Shown: piece after piece, positions 24,247 through 33,199 of the stretch
Layout of the letters: each line of letters starts with the position of its first letter
How positions within the stretch are numbered: the stretch's first letter is position 1
Assembly: GCA_000320605.2 (NCBI GenBank)
Contig: KB445817.1
Span: 289,770 to 353,769, forward strand
Origin: Gelatoporia subvermispora B
Lineage: Eukaryota; Basidiomycota; Agaricomycetes; Polyporales; Gelatoporiaceae
Direction of reading: 5' to 3'
DNA length: 64,000 nt
The notes under the pieces: model-generated
The model's database searches: none
Seen by the model: only the letters and a program-made list of their open reading frames with translations
What the model was told of the DNA's origin: nothing
Program-made: the position numbers and the translations under genes

Positions 24247-24835
24247 TAGGGTACGGTAAGAAATTCCGCGGGGTGTAAGTATTGTAATGTAAGTAATAGG
24301 GTACCCCGACCTATTTTTTACATGGTGTAAATAACGTAAGTTACAATATGTCACATGATAGGGAAATATCACGTGCAGGTGTAAAAAACAGAAAAAACCC
24401 GGTCAAAATTGTCTAGTACGTCAAACTCCCAGCAGACTGTCCACCTCTACTGATGTTGGCGCAGCGGGTTTGTCCGATGCCCAATGGCTTCGTATTCATC
24501 CTGCTTGCAAATAAGCCGTACAGTTTTTCCGACTTCTCGAAGTTGATGTCCTTCTCGATGCAGAATTGCTCTACACCCATTACTCTGAACAGCCGCAGCT
24601 CATCAAGCCAAGATCGTTCATTCACCATGTCAGCAGAAGCACCCGAGGGCACTTAGCGCTAAACCTCGCGATCCGCCCAATGCCCGAGCACCCGGGGGGT
24701 CTGTCTAACGGAATATAATATTTTACATTTCCGACACTCTCTTTCAGGGATCTGTGTAAGAAATTGTAAGTTACCTATTACTTACACGTAAGTTACATGG
24801 GTGTAAGATACACACCCATTTCATACGGTACCCTA
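24247..24835 (+). mobile_element. Non-autonomous hAT-like transposon (589 bp)
   Basis: Ends are TAGGGTACGGTAAGAAAT on the left and the complement TAGGGTACCGTATGAAAT on the right, agreeing at 16 of 18 positions. It is flanked by the exact 8-bp duplication GATCAAGC. An 8-bp duplication with TIRs starting TAGGG is the hallmark of the hAT superfamily. The empty site is visible in a paralogous E block at about 41,715 (ACACGATCGAACGCGCTCG). Both subterminal regions are rich in GTAAGT and GTAAGTTAC words on both strands, probable transposase-binding repeats. At 589 bp it cannot code for a transposase. A 79-aa minus-strand frame (24413-24652) with no recognised motif may be captured sequence or chance. 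Confidence 0.85.
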
Positions 24836-25006
24836 GATCAAGCGCACTCGAAAGGACGCGTCAACCATCACGTGCGCCTCAGGGCAGCGCTTTCGCGCTT
24901 CGAGCGTTCTTCGTGTTGCGATGTTCCGTTGTCGCCCAAGCCAGTCCCTCCGCGGTCACTCGCAGCTCTGTCTGGTCTCAGCTCGCTCAACCGTAGCACT
25001 CTACTA
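24324..25006 (+). repeat. Left copy of the 683-bp duplication flanking the gap
   Basis: Nearly identical to 25202-25886. I find two differences, each a single base missing here: GGGCAGCGC against GGGCAGGCGC, and CTCAGCTCG against CTCAAGCTCG. It runs exactly to the first N. Confidence 0.95.
24836..24843 (+). repeat. Target-site duplication, right (GATCAAGC)
   Basis: Exact partner of 24239-24246. Confidence 0.85.
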
Positions 25007-25201
25007 NNNNNNNNNNNNNNNNNNNNNNNNNNNNNNNNNNNNNNNNNNNNNNNNNNNNNNNNNNNNNNNNNNNNNNNNNNNNNNNNNNNNNNNNNNNNNN
25101 NNNNNNNNNNNNNNNNNNNNNNNNNNNNNNNNNNNNNNNNNNNNNNNNNNNNNNNNNNNNNNNNNNNNNNNNNNNNNNNNNNNNNNNNNNNNNNNNNNNN
25201 N
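25007..25201. other. Scaffold gap (195 Ns)
   Basis: Unknown bases. Because both flanks carry the same 683/685-bp sequence, the true gap is probably zero or negative (two overlapping contig ends not merged). Confidence 0.95.
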
Positions 25202-25886
25202 GGTGTAAATAACGTAAGTTACAATATGTCACATGATAGGGAAATATCACGTGCAGGTGTAAAAAACAGAAAAAACCCGGTCAAAATTGTCTAGTACGTC
25301 AAACTCCCAGCAGACTGTCCACCTCTACTGATGTTGGCGCAGCGGGTTTGTCCGATGCCCAATGGCTTCGTATTCATCCTGCTTGCAAATAAGCCGTACA
25401 GTTTTTCCGACTTCTCGAAGTTGATGTCCTTCTCGATGCAGAATTGCTCTACACCCATTACTCTGAACAGCCGCAGCTCATCAAGCCAAGATCGTTCATT
25501 CACCATGTCAGCAGAAGCACCCGAGGGCACTTAGCGCTAAACCTCGCGATCCGCCCAATGCCCGAGCACCCGGGGGGTCTGTCTAACGGAATATAATATT
25601 TTACATTTCCGACACTCTCTTTCAGGGATCTGTGTAAGAAATTGTAAGTTACCTATTACTTACACGTAAGTTACATGGGTGTAAGATACACACCCATTTC
25701 ATACGGTACCCTAGATCAAGCGCACTCGAAAGGACGCGTCAACCATCACGTGCGCCTCAGGGCAGGCGCTTTCGCGCTTCGAGCGTTCTTCGTGTTGCGA
25801 TGTTCCGTTGTCGCCCAAGCCAGTCCCTCCGCGGTCACTCGCAGCTCTGTCTGGTCTCAAGCTCGCTCAACCGTAGCACTCTACTA
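25202..25886 (+). repeat. Right copy of the duplication flanking the gap (685 bp)
   Basis: Starts at the first base after the Ns, inside the hAT-like element, so its left TIR and left target duplication are missing here. It continues past the hAT right end and the right GATCAAGC into the E core, exactly as in the left copy. Confidence 0.95.
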
Positions 25887-26110
25887 CCCGCTTTCCCGAC
25901 ATCCAGCTTTCTTGTGTGCGTTGAGCTCCGGGGTTTGCGTGCGATTCTCGAATGTTGAACCCTCCCTACCTTGGAATACTCCGGACGACCAGCGTCACTC
26001 GCAACTTCTCGCCTGCTGCGGGGCTCTTGAGCATAGTATATCTCCCCTTTCCTATGGTGGCGGACTCCGACTTCTTGCATGGTGCAACTCAATACTGTCT
26101 AGTATCTGCA

Positions 26111-27830
26111 GCAAAATCCTCACGGCGAAGCGACGGCCTCAGATCTTGCTGAGACGTGTTCTTCAGGTTGAGTGGTCCAGGTAAGTAGAGCCTCGCTGGA
26201 GGACACGAACAAGGATCTACTCATCTTAGCTCTAAGATTAGCGCTGTTTGTGGTACACATGCTGCTTGGCACCAACGGCATGCCGATAATCTCTTCCGGA
26301 TGCCTAGTGAAGGATCCCCTGGACGTCAAGATAGTCTTGCTCTCTCCAAGACTGGCCGGGCGAAGCTCAGCCAGGTCATCACTGCGTCTGGTTGTATTTC
26401 AACGTCCTTATTGCGCAATTCGCACCTGCCCAATCGTCCACGGAGATCGCCTCTTGAGCGCAAGTCTTTACTCCTACGAGGCGGTTCAGCAGTACTACCT
26501 CGGGCGTCATTTCTCCGTTCTTCCTCGCGTTTTTGACCGACCCGACCATACGATCTGGACGCCATATGCTGAGTATCTCCCGAAGGCCGAAACGCCCCTA
26601 TCGGAGGTACAGCGAGGATTTCTCTGTGATGCATAGAAGACTCTCCGTCTGTAGCCAGTCCCAATAGCAAACCCTGGAGGCCCTCGACAGCCTCAAGATG
26701 TTCTTGGCCGATTTGCACGGCTACCTGGGACTGGCGAATCTGCTCACGAGAATGACTAACGACGGTTGTGCCCGACTATGTACGAGAGGCTTTGCGGTAG
26801 CTTGACTCTGATATTGATCTGGAGAGGGGATCTGTATCGTGTATGCTGTTACGAAATGTCATATTCAGTTTTGAGCTGCCGGGCAGATTGAGTAGGCCTA
26901 GGACGATGGCAGCTCCCTAGGTCCTTGTTATCACTGCCTGTATCTTGAGAAACTCAATGTCATCAGCACAGATCGAGTGCTAAATAGCAGTCTGCAATGG
27001 TGTAGAATCGGGTTGCCGCAACAGGCGCATACATCTCGCAGACTCCGCAAAGTATTTCTTGGTCATCAATTAACATCGCACATGCGCGGGTTGTCGAGTC
27101 AAGTCCGCATCATCTGTTCTCCAACGTTGCGTGCTGAGATCACCGAGATAGCGTTAGGCCTGTCCCAGACAGACTATAGAGACGTCTCCAGCCTAAAACC
27201 CCACTGTAGCAACACTCTCCAGGCCTACGAATGACTTAGCACCTGCACGACTGAAAATTGAATCTTATTGCAGGGCGCACGTCCTCTAGCTCACCATGAC
27301 CCGCTCCTCCATCCACACGTCCGCCTAACACGCTGCTTCCCATTAAGCACAACTGCCATGTTGCGCTCGCCTCCCCGAATAGCCGTACACCATGTCATTC
27401 GCTCCTGCGCCTCGCCAGACATTACATCCCAAAGCACGGTTATCCGAAGGCGTTCACCGGCCCCGTCGCTCTTGTGCAGCGTGGGTGCCCGAGGGTTCAT
27501 TGATACACTCATCGAGATCCTACATGATTCGCAGTGCTGCGGGGCACCATCCGATGCTCCACCCTGCTCGCTGTATACATGATTTGGCACCGCGTTGTCT
27601 TCACTGCCAGCTTTTCCGATACCCGCCATCTTCCTTACGACGTCCATATGGTATATGCTCCGAGAGCGGGTTTGGTCATACCAGGTCTCGGTAATTTCGC
27701 TCATGATACCGGCATGGTGATCGAAGTGAGGGGTTCGCACCGAGATACCTGGGTACTCCTATAGAAACCGAGTGCCATTGATGTCGTCTATGAGCGAGCC
27801 TGAGACTCAAGGAGTCTATGCATACGTAGT
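26111..27830. other. Degenerate duplicated sequence, no confident gene
   Basis: 26,300-26,400 (GTCAAGATAGTCTTGCTCTCTCC, GGGCGAAGCTCAGCCAGGTC) resembles 42.3 kb and, in reverse, 58.55-58.62 kb, where the encoded stretch DLSEPGHTELSQV is seen. 27,290-27,420 resembles the F-box-like relics at 30.8, 43.7 and 53.5 kb in word order (two TGCGCTC---C-CCCC stretches). Frames of up to 154 aa exist (26172-26636), but they are not preserved between copies. Confidence 0.35.
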
Positions 27831-27839
27831 CGGACGATC

Positions 27840-29060
27840 AAGCTTCAATTCAGTGAGAGCCAAACATGATAGACGCCATCCGTTCTGCAATGGATGTATG
27901 TAAACATCGTACAATAGAGCCTTGAGGCCGCGACATGCTATATGGAAATGTTGGACTCTTGTTTAGCTGCCAGCCGCACATACCGAGATGCAATTGGACC
28001 TTGGCTGATACCCTTTCTCGGCCTGAGGCGGTATCGATGGGATTCATGATCGAAGTTTGAGCTGATGCTCGCCCCCGAAGATGATCAAGATGTCTAGACG
28101 GCGTATTTGCCTCAGAAATGCGCTTGTACCCCAACAAGAAGATGACATACTTACATAGGGATCAGGGAAGCCGAGTCGACCACTCACCACGTCGGTATGC
28201 TCGGTAATTTGAGGAGTAGCAGATACTCTACGTTGGACTGGAAAACATGATGCACCTACCGGGTAATCAGAATCTGATCGCCAGAGGTGATAGGTCATCC
28301 AAGACATCTGACGACAGAAAAGCGCGGCATCCCAGAGATATGTGTAGTTGTGTCCGCGAGTGGAAGAACAACTAGACATCATGATGAGCACAGCTGAGAT
28401 GACGATACTGATGGTTGCGAACGGCCTCCGATCCAAGAAAGGGGTACGCATCCGAAGACATATTGTGGCGGCGATATGACACTGTAGCTAGTGACCTGTC
28501 CGGGATAGGTTGATACTGCGTACCTTGGACCGTCGCCTATGGACCGAGATCTTTTCAGTCACCTGTTATTTCGTCCACCACACGCATTCACGACCCGGTC
28601 AGACAATTGGAGATAGATTTCTCTATACTCAGTCTCAGGCTAGCTGCCGAAATACAATAAAGCATAATCATCTGACTCCTGCGGGTGTGTGCGTAAGCCA
28701 TTGCCATTGTGACGGTCGGAGGCGGAGCTCAACATACCACAACGGAGACCTAAGGTGTGTCGCCAAAGGTAGCCCCCTGTGGTGTAAAGGCTGTGTCTGG
28801 AACGGTGAGACCGAGTACCAGCTGGTAGGTATGGGGACGATTCGTTAGACCAGAAGTCTGTCCAGATGCCCGTGCATGTGACATTTTCTCGTGCTCTCGA
28901 CTGAGCAAACGTCAAGAATGTTCCCTAATGCAGGTCCAGCAGGCGTCTTAACGCCGCCTTGTGAGTCCGTGAAATGGAGGAATGAAACTAGTGCCCACCT
29001 TGACGAAAACATCATAAAACCAGCCCCTAATGTCCCAATATTCCACTCCTGCATAAGCTA
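27840..29060 (-). repeat. Block B, copy 3 (inverse partner of 14.1-15.2 kb)
   Basis: The minus-strand frame 28044-28451 (135 aa) keeps the hydrophobic stretch (ISIVISAVLIMMS), then RGHNYTYLWDAALFCRQM, MTYHLWRSDSDYPVG and PQITEHTDVVSGRLG of the 14.7-15.0 kb copy. This is the best-preserved unknown coding candidate in the window, probably one membrane-spanning exon with a hydrophilic tail. No start or upstream exon could be assigned with confidence. Family not recognised. Confidence 0.5.
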
Positions 29061-30085
29061 TAGGATCATACTGTCGAATCTGTAGGGTGGAGTGAACCTG
29101 TATACGGCGATCCATGATGCGATGAAAGCCTCAATGCGGTCTGGGCAGATGTAATTTCTATAGGTGGCGAGACTGCCGGAGAGTTTGCAAGGTTTGGCAT
29201 AAGTAGTGCTTCAAGATGACAGACACGATGATGGAAAAAGGGCTAAACTGGCATCAGTGAGAGATCCAAAGGAGTGAAAAGAACTACGACGCACATATGG
29301 CACTGGGGCAGCTGGCTTGCCTGCCTCGGCAGTACACTGCCCATCCGCCCAACCTCAACGGCGGCGACACGTGTGGCCCGTCGAAGCTCCCTTCCCAAAA
29401 TGTGCGCGGATGATTATGCATATCAGAGAGCACCGGCCCACAGCGTGTGGTCCCGAAGGCTACGATTGTTAGAATGAAGGGGTGCCAGAGCGTGGTGGTT
29501 GCGGGGAAGTCCCAATCATGCGCGCGCTTCGTTCGTAGTCGACAGTCATCCTCTCGCCATTTTGTGCTGCCGTCATCGTGCAATCGGTGAGAAGGAGGGC
29601 TCATAGAGGGCACGTCGACGTCCGCGCTACTCCGAGCGCGATCGGGCGCACTGAGGTAATACGCGTCACCCATCACGTGTGCCCGACCTGCGATTCAGAG
29701 CACGCATTCTCGCGTTGAGTGGCGCGAAGGCATTCTGAGCCAAATGGACGTCCACATATGAGCGAGCTCGACAGCATTATCCCGCACAGCTTCACACCTC
29801 GTTTCCTTGTCCGCAGACTAGATACGTTCACAGCGACTGTCTGATGCGCTCTTCAGATTTGTCCGAGGTCTCTAAACGGATGAGTCCGCCAACACAACGC
29901 TGTCCACTCTCAAGCTGTCTCCTTCGCTCCTCAGCACAGCAGCGGTTATGGCTGCTTGTAATATCTCTCGCAGTGGACGATAGCATCGTCGTGGATCTCC
30001 CAACGACCGTCCCACGAACATTTGAGGGCTGCTCCGATGGGTTCCTTGTTTTTGCCAATGCGCGACTGCCTGGCTAACAGAATTT
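29061..30085 (-). repeat. Block E fragment (reverse arm, then forward core)
   Basis: 29,284-29,480 is the inverse of 13,790-13,935 (GGCTTGCCTGCCTCGG, CGTCGAAGCTCCCTTCC). The E core occurs forward at 29,655-29,680 (ACGCGTCACCCATCACGTGTG). A tail motif (ACATTTGAGGGCTGCTCCGA, GCGCGACTGCCTGGC) at about 30,020-30,075 recurs after the cores near 32.57, 42.95, 50.63 and 52.85 kb. Confidence 0.45.
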
Positions 30086-30089
30086 TGGC

Positions 30090-31210
30090 GAGTACTCGAA
30101 TCAAGTGTCAGTCATAGTCTCATTTCAAGTTCAAGATCCTGTCGCACTCGCTATTGGTGGCAATGGAGGGGCCGGAGGTCTGGCATCAAGACAAGCTGGT
30201 TGACGGGATATACCACGCGTAAGTCTACCCAAATCCGCTTCGCCTCTTGTCGACCACACCGCTCGGACTCTACCACTCCTCAAAGCTGAGATCTACTGTA
30301 TTAGGATATCGTATCTACTATCAATCACCACACCTCGCTCTTGTAGACCATAATTCTTTTCTCGTCCCTAAATTCTCGCACCCCGACTCTATCCTCTCAG
30401 ATTCGCAAACCGATTCCGGGACTATTCAACATTTGCGCCGAGATGCTTCTGTCTGGATGTGATGTTACTCAGCCCTTGAACGAGACGTTTCTCCCCGTTC
30501 GTTCATGATGGGGCCCTCTCGCTGAATCATAGCTGTCATCTGGGAGATCTCTCAGTCGCATGTGGGGTCTGCACGCCCATGCGAGCACTCGACACATTCC
30601 GAGGCGCAGACATAGGATTATGAAGTAATCCCGACCTCCCTCTCCGCCTCCGGTATCAAAGGTGGATATACCCCTTCTGCACCTGCTTCAACCCGGAATC
30701 TGCACATCCAAGTTTCAATGTCATGACTGGCTAGTATGTCTGATCATTCACGCTGATTGCAAAGCGTCAGTGTAACTGACAATCGGATTTTATCGCAACA
30801 TGGATGGTCTAGTACTCGTCGTGATCTCTCGCTCATTGCCTAATTTGTCTAGGGGTTGCTCTTCTCGCGCGCCATTACCATGCTGGGCTCGTCTCCATGC
30901 ACAATTGCACGCCCCGTTCTTTTCTTCTACGCGCACTTCGTTGAACAATCTGACCGCATGCGCACTAAACCGCACGGTCATCAGAGAGCCATCTGTCATC
31001 TCCGTTGCGCTTGCGCGGCGCGAACGCGCCACCGAGGGACTTATCCGCACTTATATCTAAGTTTCTGGATCACGACCCGCAGCGCCGCCGGGAAGTGCCC
31101 GATGAGACGCGTTCCATTGCTTCATCCAGGTTCTCGCAGTCCACTTCGGAAGCAAACCGGAGGATCGGGGCGAGACACATAAGTCAGAAGACCGGTGGAC
31201 ATTTGATAGC
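30090..31210 (+). repeat. Block C, right arm of the large inverted repeat
   Basis: Inverse of 12.47-13.1 kb (see that entry). In the middle (30,800-31,050) is an F-box-like relic: TRRDLSLIA with in-frame stops, then a run related to 43.7-43.9 kb (LTACAL...VISVALARRERA against FTACAL...AISVAWRRRRC). F-box genes with TRRDL-x-x-L starts are abundant in Agaricomycetes, but the copies here carry stops, so this is at most a pseudogene. Confidence 0.45.
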
Positions 31211-31337
31211 GTCGACGCATTGCTTCACTCGGAAGGATTAGTGGGGGTATGTGGCAGCGTGAAGGAGATTGATTAGATGTATTGTGTGACAGACAACAGC
31301 CAAGTAAATAGCATTGAGACATTGTTCGGAGTCGGCA

Positions 31338-31750
31338 CAGATGCATCTGCTCTTCGGGGTGACTGCTAGTACACCTGAGAAAGGTTGTGTGCCTTTGAGT
31401 TGCGTAGCGGTATAGTACAGTGGCTGAGTGCCGGGCAAAACTACTCGTGTGGCGTTTAGTAAGTGGATCGACTCAGCCGCCACGCTCTTTTTACGTGGGC
31501 CTAAGAGTTGGAGGGTGGTAGATGCATCTATCATTGCGAACTTAGAGCAACGGATGCACCTGCGCGAAAGGAGATGAGTCACGTGCGCAGCGCACAGATG
31601 CATCCGCAGGCTGCTGAGGTAAATCACGCGAGATTTGAACAGATGCATCCGTCTTAGGTGAGGCATTGAGCAGATGCATCTGCGACACTGCCAGTGGACA
31701 GATGCATCTGATCAACACGGGCCCGGGATGAACAGGTGCAGATGCACCTA
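31338..31750. repeat. Cluster of GATGCATC-type palindromes (eight sites)
   Basis: AGATGCATCT or a one-base variant occurs at about 31339, 31521, 31553 (GGATGCACC), 31596, 31641, 31672, 31700 and, as AGGTGCAGATGCACCT, at about 31734-31749. Intervals shorten from about 180 bp to about 30 bp. The intervening sequence is not repeated, so this is an array of short palindromes rather than a tandem duplication. No gene is visible around it. Confidence 0.7.
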
Positions 31751-31929
31751 CCAGGCCAATTTCGTCGTGTGGGCTGCATCTGACAGTATGAGGTCACTCC
31801 CTGCCAGCGACCATCCGCACAAGCATGAGGACGAACCGCCGTATCACACACATCAAAGCTCTTCTCTGGGAAGCCGCCCGGTCGGTTATGGGAGGGAATC
31901 GGCCTACAGCGGGTAGTGACGCGGATGGA

Positions 31930-33190
31930 GGGGTTGGTCGATCGTCGTTGGAGTGACGTCGCGCCAGGACGTCGCTCGCGGAGAAGCCCCGATCGCGTGC
32001 GTATGGCCTCGGTCGTCGTCGTCGCCCCGTTGCGCGCTGAAGTGAACCGGACGTTGCAGAGAAGGGCTGTAGCACATGCCTAACATATAGTACTTGGTAG
32101 ACCCGTCTGCGCATCCACGAAGACCGAGTCGGAGTCTCAACGTTCGACCGCCTGCGAACCACACCTAGACGCGATCGGGCGCACTCGGAAAGACGCGTCA
32201 ACCATCACGTGCATGCGATGCAAGGCAGGTCTTCTCGCGAATTGGCTGTTGTCCCTGCCTGAGCAAGGTCTCTCTGGCCATGTGCGCACTGATTGCTTGC
32301 TCTCGCTTCTGGTTCTACTTCTCATCTCTGCTGGCTAGTCACTGCTCTCCGGATACTGTTTACAACACTCTACAGGATCGACCGAACTCGGTGCCTGTCT
32401 AGCAACTTCCCGCTTGCTTCAGAGGCAGTCTTCTACCATGGCCGCCGACGCAGGCTTCTGCTGGACACCTATCAATGCACTCTAGGATTATCCGAGGCAT
32501 GCATTTTTGGTCCCACACCTTAACGACGTTGAAGTCTCCAATCAACGAGTTATCTGGGATTGGCGATGCGCGACCGCCTGCCAATCGAGCCCTAGGTGAA
32601 TGATCTGATATATGATCGGTCCTCTCATATACAATTCACACCAGCTGTTATTTTTCCCCACAGTTGCGAAGGAGATTCCAGGAGTGTGGTGGCCAAAGAA
32701 GTCGTTTGGCCAGATTTGACACAGTCACCGCTTACGCACCGCACCAACCAAATCCTTCCACGTTGTCTTCCTCAAGCATGTGGTCTCTTCCGTCCTTAGA
32801 ACATCGCACCATCCAACGAACACGCGCTCTCCGAACTTGCAAGTCTGCCCTCGCCTCTCCAACTCAGAACCCGGGCTCACGACTCGGCAAGTCCTCCGCC
32901 GTGTCACAAGTATGTCTCACACTTGATTGTTGTCCCTCCCATGAGGCGCGCATCGAGCGCACCCGCTGCGCATATACACATATATTGATCCCAGCTACTC
33001 GCCATCGGTGCGTTCTGTCCTTATTTTCTTCTCGTATATGCTCATTTGCATCGACGATTTCTGCTCGATGACAGCAGCGCTCGGCGACCCTTCTCACGAT
33101 AATGGCCGGGCGGTTACGGCTAAGGTACCCTTGTCGGGTCAGTGTTCTAAATGTGTAAGATCCAAATCATTATTTTGGTTTCAAAGGCCC
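31930..33190 (+). repeat. Block E copy with tail
   Basis: Core at about 32,170-32,212 (GCGATCGGGCGCACTCGGAAAGACGCGTCAACCATCACGTGCATG), followed by GGCAGGTCTTCTCGCG. The tail near 32.52-32.6 kb (ACGACGTTGAAG...GGCGATGCGCGACCGCCTGCC) has the same layout as at 50.6 and 52.85 kb. 32.6-33.1 kb is related to 43.1-43.3 kb (ATGTGGTC(C/T)CTTCCG). Overlapping frames of up to 135 aa; none conserved. Confidence 0.45.
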
Positions 33191-33199
33191 GATGATACT

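Larger units (their letters stand above)
23655..26110 (+). repeat. Block E long copy, interrupted by a hAT-like element and by the scaffold gap
   Basis: Left arm (23,655-24,238) matches 39.66-39.87 plus 41.35-41.7 kb: GGATGGGGCGGAACGG, GACAGGACTGCTACGTACCTG, GCTCGTCTCTCCTGGTCATCGTCCGCACAGGC, CGGAGAAGTCCCGAGTCCAATCGCGTGCGC. The core after the inserted element reads AAAGGACGCGTCAACCATCACGTGCGCCTCAGGGCAG. The right arm past the gap continues with TCCGCGGTCACTCGCAGCTCTGTC and TACCTTGGAATACTCCGGACGACC, which resembles 41.94-41.97 kb. A 166-aa frame at 23778-24278 spans the arm but is broken in the 39-41 kb copy. Confidence 0.55.

Noticed and set aside
23778..24278. 166-aa frame across the E arm as a gene
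   Set aside because: Broken in the 39.6-41.7 kb copy and without recognisable motif.
24413..24652. 79-aa frame inside the hAT-like element as a transposase fragment
   Set aside because: No hAT motif (zinc finger or dimerisation region) is visible; it is too short and could be chance or captured sequence.
30795..31050. F-box gene at 30.8 kb
   Set aside because: TRRDL-like start is followed by in-frame stops; listed only as a relic.
31238..31666. 142-aa minus-strand frame over the palindrome array as a Met-His-Leu repeat protein
   Set aside because: The apparent repeats are just the translated GATGCATC palindromes; no start context, introns or homologue support it.
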